DNA of 32,930 nt from Oscillospiraceae bacterium. Its GTDB lineage: Bacteria > Bacillota > Clostridia > Oscillospirales > Ruminococcaceae. Made by a program: the position numbers and the translations under genes. The stretch is from the NCBI GenBank assembly GCA_020024235.1, contig JAHHUA010000003.1, positions 1-32,930 of the forward strand, given 5' to 3'. Shown here one piece after another: positions 25,426 through 32,930 of this stretch (position 1 is its first letter; the number at the start of each line of letters is the position of its first letter). The notes under the pieces were generated by a model that saw nothing but the letters and a program-made list of their open reading frames with translations, was not told where the DNA came from and made no database searches.

Positions 25426-25455
25426 GACTTTTTTATCCTGCTGATTTTACCGTGA

Positions 25456-25470
25456 GTTCTGTATCAGAAC
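25456..25470. repeat. Inverted repeat between the two tRNA promoters
   Basis: GTTCTG-TAT-CAGAAC, a perfect 6-3-6 palindrome just downstream of the distal -10 box. It may be an operator or a leader hairpin. Confidence 0.4.
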
Positions 25471-25477
25471 ATTTGCA

Positions 25478-25506
25478 ATTATAGCACATGGTTTTTATAT
25501 TGTCAA
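25478..25506 (-). promoter_or_regulatory. Distal tRNA promoter
   Basis: On the minus strand perfect TTGACA (25501-25506), 17 bases and perfect TATAAT (25478-25483). It lies about 16 bases past the citX-like stop codon. Confidence 0.85.
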
Positions 25507-25522
25507 GGTTTTTTATTAAATT

Positions 25523-26041
25523 TTATTTAATAATTTCATAAGCCTCACAAAAAAATGCTTTTATACAGGTTTCCAGTTCTTCTTGTGTATGAGTTTTGGC
25601 TTTTACACATACAGCGGAATCATTTTTACAAATGAAACATTTTCTTGGAGCAAAACCTATGCTTTCTCTGCCCACAGGCTCTGAGTTATTATTCATAATA
25701 TCAATATCTGTCATTCTGAAAGGTTTTTTTAAGCTTTCAAATTCCACTGAGATTTTCTTTACACTAACTGCATCCTCTGCGGCAGTATAAAATACCGTAG
25801 GACCGTCTGCTCCGTCAATTTTCCCTTTAAACATAAGGTGCAGTCCTTTTTTGGCAGTGTAATTTTCATAAAGCCTGCAAATTCCGTAAAAAATATCTTT
25901 GCATTTTTCATTTGTGCGATATTTAAGGGGAACACACATACTTATGGAAATCACTGTACTATTTTCTGTTTTACTCAGTTGTAGTCTTTTGTTCCACCGT
26001 TGTTCTTTGGCCTCTAAAACATCAAAAAGTTCTTTATTCAA
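25523..26041 (-). CDS. citX: CitX-like citrate lyase holo-ACP synthase
   Basis: A 172-residue protein of the CitX family, which transfers the triphosphoribosyl-dephospho-CoA prosthetic group to the citrate lyase acyl carrier protein. Visible landmarks are TDIDIM (111-116), GRESIG with Arg125, the RKCFICKNDSAVC block (133-145) and His151, the usual CitX C-terminal pattern. It starts with TTG at 26041; GAGGTG is 7 bases upstream, inside the end of the HAD gene, with a one-base gap between the genes, so translation is coupled. No citrate lyase subunits (citDEF), citC or citG lie in the window, so the substrate protein is elsewhere or different. Confidence 0.85.
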   Translation of the reverse strand: MNKELFDVLEAKEQRWNKRLQLSKTENSTVISISMCVPLKYRTNEKCKDIFYGICRLYENYTAKKGLHLMFKGKIDGADGPTVFYTAAEDAVSVKKISVEFESLKKPFRMTDIDIMNNNSEPVGRESIGFAPRKCFICKNDSAVCVKAKTHTQEELETCIKAFFCEAYEIIK

Positions 26042-26042
26042 T

Positions 26043-26873
26043 TTATTTCACCTCAAACAGTTTACCTATATATTTTGCCACAGCATCCTCATCATTTGTA
26101 AGAGAAAGCAGGGTATTTGCTTTCTTTTTGGCAACAGAAACCCCATTATATACACACACTCCGTTATCAGCTTTTTCCAGCATGGGCAAATCGTTGATAT
26201 TATCGCCGAAAACTGTCAGTCTGTCTACCTTCAGATATTCTTTTACATACTCTACAGCAGTGGCTTTATTTACATTTTTGCTGTAAATTTCCAGCCAATA
26301 ATTTTCCGGGTGATAAATATCCTGATAAAAACATGGTGAAATGGCAGGATTATATCTTATATCGGAAAAAATATCCTTTAAATTCTCAAAACTGTCTATA
26401 AGAACAAAACTTACCACAGGATAATCATCACAATGGGAAATAAAATCATCTACATAAACAATTTTTCTGTATTCATTTTCCAAGTCCTCTTCCTCGGCAA
26501 AATTGCGCAGATTATCTCCCACTGTATATACAATCAGTTTTTTGCCGTCAAAAGCGAACATTCTTCCGCCTTTTTCATATTTGTCAAAAATATTTACTAT
26601 GTAATGAATACTTTCCTTTTCAATTTTTTCATATTTTAAAAACTTGTCATTTTGTTTGTCATATATAAACACACCGTTCATAAGTACCATTGGTGCATTT
26701 ATATTAAGTCCCTTGGTAAGTCTGTGAGCGGAAACAAAACTTCTGGCTGTAGCCACCGAAAAAAGCGCTCCCTTTTCTACAGCTTTATTTATTGTTTCAA
26801 GAGAGTACTCCGAAATATTTTTTTCGGATGTGAGCAAAGTACCGTCCAAATCGGAAACATATAGTGTTTTCAT
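26043..26873 (-). CDS. Cof-type HAD-IIB phosphatase
   Basis: A 276-residue cytoplasmic haloacid-dehalogenase-superfamily hydrolase. Motif I SDLDGTLLT has nucleophile Asp8 and acid/base Asp10. Motif III/IV is VFGDNINDLPMLEKA near residue 217. The central cap (about 85-185) is of the Cof/IIB type. Such enzymes dephosphorylate sugar phosphates, flavin or other small metabolites; the substrate is unknown. First gene of a pair with the CitX-like gene, transcribed from a promoter at 26913-26941. Confidence 0.92.
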   Translation of the reverse strand: MKTLYVSDLDGTLLTSEKNISEYSLETINKAVEKGALFSVATARSFVSAHRLTKGLNINAPMVLMNGVFIYDKQNDKFLKYEKIEKESIHYIVNIFDKYEKGGRMFAFDGKKLIVYTVGDNLRNFAEEEDLENEYRKIVYVDDFISHCDDYPVVSFVLIDSFENLKDIFSDIRYNPAISPCFYQDIYHPENYWLEIYSKNVNKATAVEYVKEYLKVDRLTVFGDNINDLPMLEKADNGVCVYNGVSVAKKKANTLLSLTNDEDAVAKYIGKLFEVK

Positions 26874-26912
26874 GTATTACCTCTTTTCTTTTCTAGTACT
26901 AATTTACGATAA

Positions 26913-26941
26913 AGTATATCATATTTTATGCTATATTACAA
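26913..26941 (-). promoter_or_regulatory. Promoter of the HAD/citX pair
   Basis: On the minus strand TTGTAA, 17 bases, TATACT (26913-26918). Confidence 0.6.
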
Positions 26942-26967
26942 ATAAAATGTTATCCTTAAAAACTTCC

Positions 26968-26996
26968 TTGTGTTTAATATAGGCATGAGTTATAAT
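26968..26996 (+). promoter_or_regulatory. Promoter of the methyltransferase/pepF pair
   Basis: TTGTGT (26968-26973), 17 bases, perfect TATAAT (26991-26996), about 30 bases before the ATG at 27028. Confidence 0.6.
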
Positions 26997-27027
26997 TACC
27001 ATGGTATGTTACCTAAAGGAGAAATTT

Positions 27028-28170
27028 ATGGAAAATTTAGTCCAAGTTACAAAAGCATTTTCTGAGGGAAAGGCGTCAAAGGGAATTTTTTCCTGTCCTG
27101 TTTCCAAAGAACAAACATATAAAAAATGCAAAGTAAATTTAACTCACATAAAAAATAATATTTGTTATCAAATCGAAAAATTTACGGAAAAACAGGCTTT
27201 CCACGAAAATGTGGAATTAAATCGTATTTCCGAGGAAATAGAAAAACTTTTCGCTGATTTTAAACAGCTGGAATATGTGGCTGAGGGCTATAAATACAGC
27301 GTTAAAATCAGCAAAAAAGGCAAAATTCTGCAAAACCGACACAAAACCTCTGAAACCGCCCAGGTCAAAAGCCACAACCGTGAAAAATCCTATCTTTTAA
27401 AAGAAGGAGAAAATATTCCCCCTTTGGTAGACTTAGGTGTATTTACCAAAGACGGCAAAATCGTCAAAAGTATGTATGACAAATACAGACAGATAAACCG
27501 GTTTACCGAATTTATTGACGACTGTGTAAAAGACCGAGGTTATAAAAAAATTAATATTGTGGATTTTGGCTGCGGAAAAAGTTATCTCACTTTTATCGTT
27601 TACTACTATCTGACAGAAGTTCTGAAAATAGAAACCCATATCATGGGCATGGATTTAAAAGCCGATGTAGTGGAAAACTGCAACAAAACCGCCCAAAAAT
27701 ACGGATATGAAAATCTGCATTTTACAGCGGGAGATATTGCAAACTATAAACCTACGGAAAAAGTAAATATGGTAATATCCCTTCACGCCTGTGATATTGC
27801 CACTGACCTGGCAATTTACCATGCAGTAAATATGAAAAGCGAAATTATTCTTTCAGTGCCATGTTGCCAGCATCAGCTAAATTCTCAAATGAAAAGCAGC
27901 AGTGGTATTATGGGCAGATACGGTCTTATAAAGGAAAGATTTTCCGCTCTTGCTACAGATGCCATAAGAGCCAATGCTTTGGAAATTATGGGATATGATA
28001 CTCAGGTTTTGGAGTTTATAGATATGACCCATTCACCTAAGAATATTCTTATAAAAGCTATAAAACGGGATAAAAATAAGAATACTGACATATATATGAA
28101 AGAAATAAATGACATCTGCTGCCAATACGGCTTGGAGCCGGAAATAACAAAGCTATTTAATTTTAAATAG
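27028..28170 (+). CDS. Class I SAM-dependent methyltransferase (Methyltransf_32-like)
   Basis: A 380-residue protein. The start is at 27028, with AAAGGAG 6 bases upstream; the frame back to 27001 lacks a site. The N-terminal 150 residues are Lys-rich and unique to this group. From residue 175 a Rossmann methyltransferase domain follows: NIVDFGCGKSYLTF (motif I, 177-190), MGMDLKADVVENC (motif II), and MVISLHACDIATDLAI followed by LSVPCCQHQLN, typical of the GSTCD-related, rRNA-methyltransferase-like family PF13679. Probably an RNA base methyltransferase; target unknown. pepF follows by 32 bases, probably in the same transcript. Confidence 0.85.
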   Translation: MENLVQVTKAFSEGKASKGIFSCPVSKEQTYKKCKVNLTHIKNNICYQIEKFTEKQAFHENVELNRISEEIEKLFADFKQLEYVAEGYKYSVKISKKGKILQNRHKTSETAQVKSHNREKSYLLKEGENIPPLVDLGVFTKDGKIVKSMYDKYRQINRFTEFIDDCVKDRGYKKINIVDFGCGKSYLTFIVYYYLTEVLKIETHIMGMDLKADVVENCNKTAQKYGYENLHFTAGDIANYKPTEKVNMVISLHACDIATDLAIYHAVNMKSEIILSVPCCQHQLNSQMKSSSGIMGRYGLIKERFSALATDAIRANALEIMGYDTQVLEFIDMTHSPKNILIKAIKRDKNKNTDIYMKEINDICCQYGLEPEITKLFNFK

Positions 28171-28202
28171 ATATAAAAAATTAATGTATGGAGGAATTTA
28201 CA

Positions 28203-29990
28203 ATGAATTACACAGACAGAAAAGACATTCCCGAAAAATACACCTGGGATTTAACGCTGGTTTTTCCATCTAAAGAAGCTTGGGATGAAGAATACAACAA
28301 GCTTTCCGAAGACATTAAGGCAATCAGCGACTACAAGGGTAAGCTTGCTGACAGAGATAATGCTTTGGCTCTTCTCAAAGTTTTCTTTGAACTTGAAAAA
28401 AGAATTGAAAAGCTCTATGACTATGCATCAAGAATTTCTGACCTGGACACAAGAGATACAGAAAATTCCGCTCTTGTAGACAGAATTTCTTTCCTTCTCA
28501 ACAATTACAGCACTTATGCTTCCTACATTGAACCTGAATTTACTTCACTTTCCAATGAACAATTAGATGCTTACATTGCTGACAAAGATTTTGAAAACTA
28601 CACAAGAATGTTAGACGGCATTAAAAAGACAAAGGCTCATGTTCTCTCCGAAAAGGAAGAAGAACTTATGGCTATGGCAGGAGGAGCTTTGGGCAGATAC
28701 TCCAACATCTTTAAGATGATTAACAATGCTGACATCAAATTCCCTACAGTTAAAGATGAAAACGGCAAAGAATATACAGTAACTCATGGTGCATACGGTC
28801 TTATTCTGGCAGGAAATGACAGAAATCTCCGTGAAAAAGCATTTAAAGCTTACTATCAGGTATTTAGAGATAACCTTAACACAATCGCAGCTACCTACAG
28901 CGGAAATGTTAAGAAAGACTGGTTCTATGCCAAAGCAAGAAAATACAACAGCTGTTTGGAAAAAGCTTTGGAAAACGAGGAAGTTCCAAAATCTGTATAT
29001 GATAACCTTATTAATGCAATTCATACATATAACCCCATTATGCACGACTATATGAAACTTCGCCGTGATGTTATGGGATATGATGAACTTCATATGTGGG
29101 ATATGCACACTTCCATTGTTGACAACTGCGAAGTAAAGATGAGCATAGAAGAAGCTGAGGAACTGGTTATCAAAGCTTTGGCTCCTTTGGGAGAAGATTA
29201 TCAAAATCTTCTTAAAACAGCATTTGCCGACAGATGGTGTGATGTTTACGAAACCCCTGGAAAGAGAAGCGGTGCCTACAGCAGCGGTGCATACGGCCGT
29301 CATCCATATGTTCTTTTGAACTATCAGGAAAACCTTGACAATGTATTCACATTGGCTCATGAACTGGGTCATGCTATGCACTCCTATAAATCCAACAGTA
29401 CACAATGCTATGAAAAAGCAAGCTACAAGATTTTCCTTGCTGAAATAGCTTCCACAACTAACGAAGTTCTCCTTCTTAAATATCTCCTTTCTACAACAAA
29501 GGACGAAAATATGAAGAAGATGCTTTTGGCTCACTATGTTGATATGTTCAGAACAACAATTTTCCGTCAGTCCATGTTTGCAGAATTTGAACAAATTGCT
29601 CATGCTATGGAAGAAAATGGTGAACCTCTCACAAGCAAGAGCCTCAGCGACAAATACTATGAACTCAACAAACAATACTATGGTCCATATGTAGTAAGCG
29701 ACGAAGACATTGCTATTGAATGGGCAAGAATTCCTCACTTCTACACACCGTTTTATGTATATAAATACTCCACAGGTCTTATCAGTGCAATTTGCATAGC
29801 TAATAAGATTTTGCAGGAAGGTCAGCCAATGGTTGATAAATACATGAAATTCCTCTCTGCCGGTGACTGCATGGAACCTATTGAAATTCTCAAAATGGCA
29901 GATGTTGACCTTACAACCAGTGCTCCTTTTGACTTTGCATTTGACGAACTCAAAAAGGCTTTGGAAGAACTTAAAGGTCTTATGAAATAA
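28203..29990 (+). CDS. pepF: Oligoendopeptidase F
   Basis: A 595-residue cytoplasmic M3-family zinc peptidase that cleaves oligopeptides. The start is at 28203, with GGAGG (28190-28194) 8 bases upstream, giving MNYTDRKDIPEKYTWDLTLV, the standard PepF N-terminus. The zinc site is HELGH (386-390) with a third ligand Glu414 in AEIASTTNE. The substrate-domain motif YVYKYSTGLISAICIA near 525 is intact. Full length. Codon choice is more biased than in the neighbours, suggesting high expression. A terminator follows. Confidence 0.97.
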   Translation: MNYTDRKDIPEKYTWDLTLVFPSKEAWDEEYNKLSEDIKAISDYKGKLADRDNALALLKVFFELEKRIEKLYDYASRISDLDTRDTENSALVDRISFLLNNYSTYASYIEPEFTSLSNEQLDAYIADKDFENYTRMLDGIKKTKAHVLSEKEEELMAMAGGALGRYSNIFKMINNADIKFPTVKDENGKEYTVTHGAYGLILAGNDRNLREKAFKAYYQVFRDNLNTIAATYSGNVKKDWFYAKARKYNSCLEKALENEEVPKSVYDNLINAIHTYNPIMHDYMKLRRDVMGYDELHMWDMHTSIVDNCEVKMSIEEAEELVIKALAPLGEDYQNLLKTAFADRWCDVYETPGKRSGAYSSGAYGRHPYVLLNYQENLDNVFTLAHELGHAMHSYKSNSTQCYEKASYKIFLAEIASTTNEVLLLKYLLSTTKDENMKKMLLAHYVDMFRTTIFRQSMFAEFEQIAHAMEENGEPLTSKSLSDKYYELNKQYYGPYVVSDEDIAIEWARIPHFYTPFYVYKYSTGLISAICIANKILQEGQPMVDKYMKFLSAGDCMEPIEILKMADVDLTTSAPFDFAFDELKKALEELKGLMK

Positions 29991-30001
29991 TAACTTTATA
30001 A

Positions 30002-30041
30002 AACCCTCTAAAACTATTTAAGTTTTAGGGGGTTGTTTTTT
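30002..30041 (+). terminator. pepF terminator
   Basis: A 14-bp stem (30002-30015 with 30021-30034, one wobble), a 5-base loop and a run of T. Confidence 0.92.
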
Positions 30042-30072
30042 GAAAATTTTTATAATTCCTTAATTTGTTCTA

Positions 30073-30101
30073 TTGTTATTTTATCTAAAAAATGATAAAA
30101 T
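30073..30101 (+). promoter_or_regulatory. Promoter of the membrane protein gene
   Basis: TTGTTA (30073-30078), 17 bases, TAAAAT (30096-30101), about 34 bases before the ATG. Confidence 0.5.
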
Positions 30102-30134
30102 TAAATGATAACAGATAAAGGAAGGTCATTTTAC

Positions 30135-31331
30135 ATGATAAAAATTATACCAAACAATATATACAGAACAAATGTTTTTGAAAATTGGCTGGGTGAACAG
30201 GCAGAAAAAGGCAATATTATCACCCAAATAAACAGTTTTTACTGTGTATTTAAAAACGGTGAAAAAGAACACTGCTGCTACAAACTTATTCCTACAGGAA
30301 AAAAAGACAACGAAACCCTTACTGATGAAAAAATTGCAGAATATAAAGATAAGAACTTTGAGTACATCTGCACATATAAAAATCATTTTCATATTTTAAG
30401 AACAAATAACAATCAAAATTTCAGTGAGTCTTTCCTCAGTGAAGTTCCTCAAATGCAGAAAAACTTTAAAAGACTTATTTCAGACAACTATTTTTATATG
30501 ATATTGTGGTTAATTGTATTTATAGCTGTAATTGCATTTACAATATTTGAAATTTCCGCAAACGGAGCCTGGCTTTACAATATAATTAAACACAGAAAAT
30601 GGGCTCTATCTGTAATGACTGCAATTTTAAGCTTTATTTTCTTTAATAAATGCAGACTGAATATTAAAAATCTTAAATATTCCATGGAAAACCTCACAAA
30701 TCCTCATAGCTTTAAAGAAAAGGACAAATCATTCCTTAAATACAGCAAATCCGCAATTATAACATCTGTTTCTGCTTTTGTTATTTTAACAGGGCTTACT
30801 GTTCATTCCATGGCAAATTCATGGCATAAAAACATGGAAAATATCTCTAAAACTCTGCCTGTTTTGCTGCTTAACATGGTGGAACAAAACCCCGCTTATC
30901 ACCGATATAACCCTGTGGCGGTAGGGGACGGACTTGTAAGAAAAACTAACAGTGCCAAGTTTTCCTATTCTATTTTAGCACCAAAACAGTATGAAATTTT
31001 ACAGGTAGGTATAATCGAAGATGAGGTATTTGATGACAGCGGCAAACTTTACACTCCTTCTTCAAATGTGGACTTTTTGAGGGCTGCTACACCGTCTATG
31101 GCGAAAGCTCTTTACAAAGACCTGATAAAAATATATGCATTTAAAAACACCGAACCTGTTCCGGTAACTGACAGCCCCTTTGAAGAAGCTGTAATATATA
31201 AATCAGGCAACAGGGAAGTTTTCTTCGGCTATTACAATAATAATGCAATTTTTGTTTCCTATTATGGAAATAAATCTATAATGCCTTTTGCAAAAGAAAT
31301 TTATGAAAGCATTGAATATTTGGAATTTTAA
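30135..31331 (+). CDS. Uncharacterised three-helix membrane protein
   Basis: A 398-residue protein I do not recognise. The start is at 30135, with AAGGAAGG 9 bases upstream. Residues 1-110 form a soluble N-terminal domain with Cys-Cys (HCCYKL) and no signal peptide. Three membrane helices follow, near 120-145, 160-175 and 210-230 (IITSVSAFVILTGLTVHSMA). The C-terminal 160 residues form a soluble domain (SYSILAPKQYEILQVGIIED and VFFGYYNNNAIFVSYYGNKS) that looks alpha/beta. Three helices would put the two soluble parts on opposite sides of the membrane. Single gene with its own promoter; no functional motif seen. Confidence 0.75.
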   Translation: MIKIIPNNIYRTNVFENWLGEQAEKGNIITQINSFYCVFKNGEKEHCCYKLIPTGKKDNETLTDEKIAEYKDKNFEYICTYKNHFHILRTNNNQNFSESFLSEVPQMQKNFKRLISDNYFYMILWLIVFIAVIAFTIFEISANGAWLYNIIKHRKWALSVMTAILSFIFFNKCRLNIKNLKYSMENLTNPHSFKEKDKSFLKYSKSAIITSVSAFVILTGLTVHSMANSWHKNMENISKTLPVLLLNMVEQNPAYHRYNPVAVGDGLVRKTNSAKFSYSILAPKQYEILQVGIIEDEVFDDSGKLYTPSSNVDFLRAATPSMAKALYKDLIKIYAFKNTEPVPVTDSPFEEAVIYKSGNREVFFGYYNNNAIFVSYYGNKSIMPFAKEIYESIEYLEF

Positions 31332-31350
31332 TCTTATTAGCAGACACTAT

Positions 31351-31379
31351 TTGACAAAAATTATTTGTAAAATATGAAT
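31351..31379 (+). promoter_or_regulatory. Possible distal promoter upstream of trmL
   Basis: Perfect TTGACA (31351-31356) with a poor -10 (TATGAA or ATGAAT) 16-17 bases later. Confidence 0.3.
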
Positions 31380-31415
31380 ATGAAATTAACTTTATTTTGT
31401 TTTTTATTAAAAAGC

Positions 31416-31444
31416 TTGACGAACTCTTAATTTTATAGTTTAAT
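31416..31444 (+). promoter_or_regulatory. trmL promoter
   Basis: TTGACG (31416-31421), 17 bases, TTTAAT (31439-31444), about 40 bases before the ATG. Confidence 0.65.
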
Positions 31445-31483
31445 ATTTATGTAACATTTGTTATATTTTTATGGAGAATTAAA

Positions 31484-31981
31484 ATGGCAATTTTAAATAT
31501 AGTATTAGTAGAACCGCAAATTCCCCAAAATACGGGAAATATATCACGCACCTGTGCAGTTACAGGTGCCCGCCTGCATTTAGTGGGAAACTTAGGCTTT
31601 TCCATAGATGATAAGCACTTAAAAAGAGCAGGTCTTGATTACTGGAAATATCTTGATATAAATTATTATGATGATTGGCAGAGTTTTACCGACAAAAATA
31701 TCGGACAATTCTACTATTTCAGCACAAAAGCATTAAATAATTACTGTGATGTTCAGTACAAAGACAATGTTTATCTTATTTTTGGCAGAGAGGACAAAGG
31801 ACTTCCCGAAGAACTTCTCCATAAAAACAAAGAAAACTGTGTCAGAATACCTATGCTGGACACTTTAAGAAGTCTTAATTTATCCAATTCTGTAGCAATA
31901 GGTGCTTATGAAGTTCTGCGTCAATGGAATTTCCCGGAACTTAAAAATTATGGCAGTCTTACAAAATACAACTGGGATTAA
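31484..31981 (+). CDS. trmL: tRNA (cytidine(34)-2'-O)-methyltransferase TrmL
   Basis: A 165-residue SPOUT-class enzyme that 2'-O-methylates the wobble base of certain leucine tRNAs. Family landmarks are all present: VEPQIPQNTGNISRTCAVTG near the start, HLVGNLGFS, HLKRAGLDYW, FGREDKGLPEEL and the knot segment LRSLNLSNSVAIGAYEVLRQ. Complete and of normal length. ATG with GGAGA about 6 bases upstream. DegV follows by 11 bases, so they are probably cotranscribed. Confidence 0.96.
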   Translation: MAILNIVLVEPQIPQNTGNISRTCAVTGARLHLVGNLGFSIDDKHLKRAGLDYWKYLDINYYDDWQSFTDKNIGQFYYFSTKALNNYCDVQYKDNVYLIFGREDKGLPEELLHKNKENCVRIPMLDTLRSLNLSNSVAIGAYEVLRQWNFPELKNYGSLTKYNWD

Positions 31982-31992
31982 CGGAGGAAAAA

Positions 31993-32877
31993 ATGAATAA
32001 TATACTGATAATGACTGATTCATCCAGTGATATTTCCCTGGAAACGGAAAAAAAATACGGCATTAGGGTACTTAATATTCCACTAACTATAAATAACAAA
32101 GGTTATTATGAAAGAGTGGATTTTACCTGCGATGATTTTTATAAAATCTTAAACGAAAATGAACAAATTCCCTGTACTTCACATATCACTGCACCTATTT
32201 TCTGCGATGAATTTGAAAAAGCCTATAATGAAGGCTATACCGATGTTATTTATGTATCTATAAACGAAATGGGTTCAGCTACATACAGTGCCTCCATTGG
32301 TGGAAAGGATATGTTTTTTAAAGAACACCCTGAGGCTAAAAATAAGATTAATATTCATTTTGTGCCTTCCAGAACTTTTTCTTTTGGTTATGGTTGGTCG
32401 GTTTTAAGTGCTGCCCAGCTTCTCCATGAAAAAAATCTTTCTGCTGAAGAATTGGTGGAATTTATAAAACAGGACTTAAAGGAAGTTGATATATGCTTTA
32501 TAATGCAAACTCTTAAATTTGCAAAGAAAAGCGGCAGACTCAGTGCTACTTCTGCATTTGTAGGTGAAATGCTTGGTATAAGACCTCTTGTTACTTTCAG
32601 AGAAGGTAAAAGTGTTATTAACGAAAAAGTAAGAGGAGATAAAAATATTGTTCCTGCTCTGACAAATTACTACCTTAAAAATGTGGGTAAAAACCAGGAT
32701 TACTACATTATTACAGGGGAAGATGACGGTATCGGTGACGAACTGGAAAACGAAATTTTTAATAAAACAGGAAAGAAAGCTTTGGGCAGAATTAAAGAAG
32801 GGGCTTCTATTTCCATTAACGCTGGACCAAAAGTATTGGCTATAGTATTCCACAGTAAAAACAAAAACGAATTATAG
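31993..32877 (+). CDS. DegV family fatty-acid-binding protein
   Basis: A 294-residue cytoplasmic protein. The opening ILIMTDSSSDISLETEKKYG, the CTSHITAP segment, a Ser-rich loop (ATYSASIGG) and FAKKSGRLSAT with GIRPLVTFREGK are DegV hallmarks. Family members such as FakB bind a fatty acid and present it to the FakA kinase for phospholipid synthesis; no fakA is in the window. GGAGG lies 6 bases before the ATG. Complete. The 53 bases after its stop, to the end of the window, are AT-rich with no visible terminator. Confidence 0.94.
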   Translation: MNNILIMTDSSSDISLETEKKYGIRVLNIPLTINNKGYYERVDFTCDDFYKILNENEQIPCTSHITAPIFCDEFEKAYNEGYTDVIYVSINEMGSATYSASIGGKDMFFKEHPEAKNKINIHFVPSRTFSFGYGWSVLSAAQLLHEKNLSAEELVEFIKQDLKEVDICFIMQTLKFAKKSGRLSATSAFVGEMLGIRPLVTFREGKSVINEKVRGDKNIVPALTNYYLKNVGKNQDYYIITGEDDGIGDELENEIFNKTGKKALGRIKEGASISINAGPKVLAIVFHSKNKNEL

Positions 32878-32930
32878 CTAAATTTATATTACTTTAAAAT
32901 TTTCAGTAATTAAATTCATAAGTTAAATAT

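Noticed and set aside
28611..29738. 375-codon minus-strand ORF inside pepF
   Set aside because: An antisense shadow of strong pepF codon bias; Cys/Phe/His-rich product without a ribosome binding site.

Overview
The window looks like chromosomal DNA from an AT-rich, low-GC Gram-positive spore former of the class Clostridia. The evidence is strong AGGAGG-type ribosome binding sites, several TTG starts and one CTG start, many lipoproteins, consensus sigma-A promoters, T-rich hairpin terminators, and two spore genes (a SleB-like cortex hydrolase and the germination protease gpr, divergent from rpsT as in Bacillus). I cannot name the species. I see no rRNA, CRISPR array, prophage or complete insertion sequence.

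Layout. 1-5530 holds a SleB-like hydrolase, a PrsA/SurA-like foldase lipoprotein, gpr (minus), rpsT and tex. 5537-8364 is a plus-strand operon of two bacterial-PH-domain membrane proteins (YdbS/YdbT type) and an uncharacterised 8-helix membrane protein, closed by a terminator. 8419-10044 is a large orphan lipoprotein that overlaps, tail to tail, the last gene of a five-gene minus-strand operon (14532 to 10041: flippase, small multidrug-export family protein, MATE pump, flavin reductase-like protein, lipoprotein). 14740-15483 is a TtcA-type tRNA thiolase. 15545-19799 is a run of minus-strand genes: a small membrane protein, an SGNH hydrolase with a DUF4358-like lipoprotein, and a split ThrE-type exporter preceded by a lone TRAP-type solute-binding lipoprotein that starts with CTG. 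A 63-residue basic membrane-anchored protein follows at 20007.

20266-24700 is the part most likely to be acquired. It is visibly less AT-rich and codes for a heterodimeric ABC exporter with complementary degenerate ATP-site motifs. Upstream is a frameshifted gene whose promoter, putative operator, ribosome binding site and first 21 codons are intact. Downstream lie ORF remnants. 24985-25506 is a tRNA-Thr/Tyr/Pro cluster with tandem consensus promoters. A stand-alone CitX-like gene coupled to a HAD phosphatase lies just upstream of it. From 26968 to the end come a SAM methyltransferase, pepF, an unknown membrane protein, trmL and a DegV-family protein.

Most genes are housekeeping or envelope functions. 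I found no clear multi-gene defence system or new enzyme cluster. The best candidates for undescribed biology are the ABC-exporter locus with its broken regulator-like gene, the solute-binding-lipoprotein plus ThrE operon, and the PH-domain operon with its third membrane protein.
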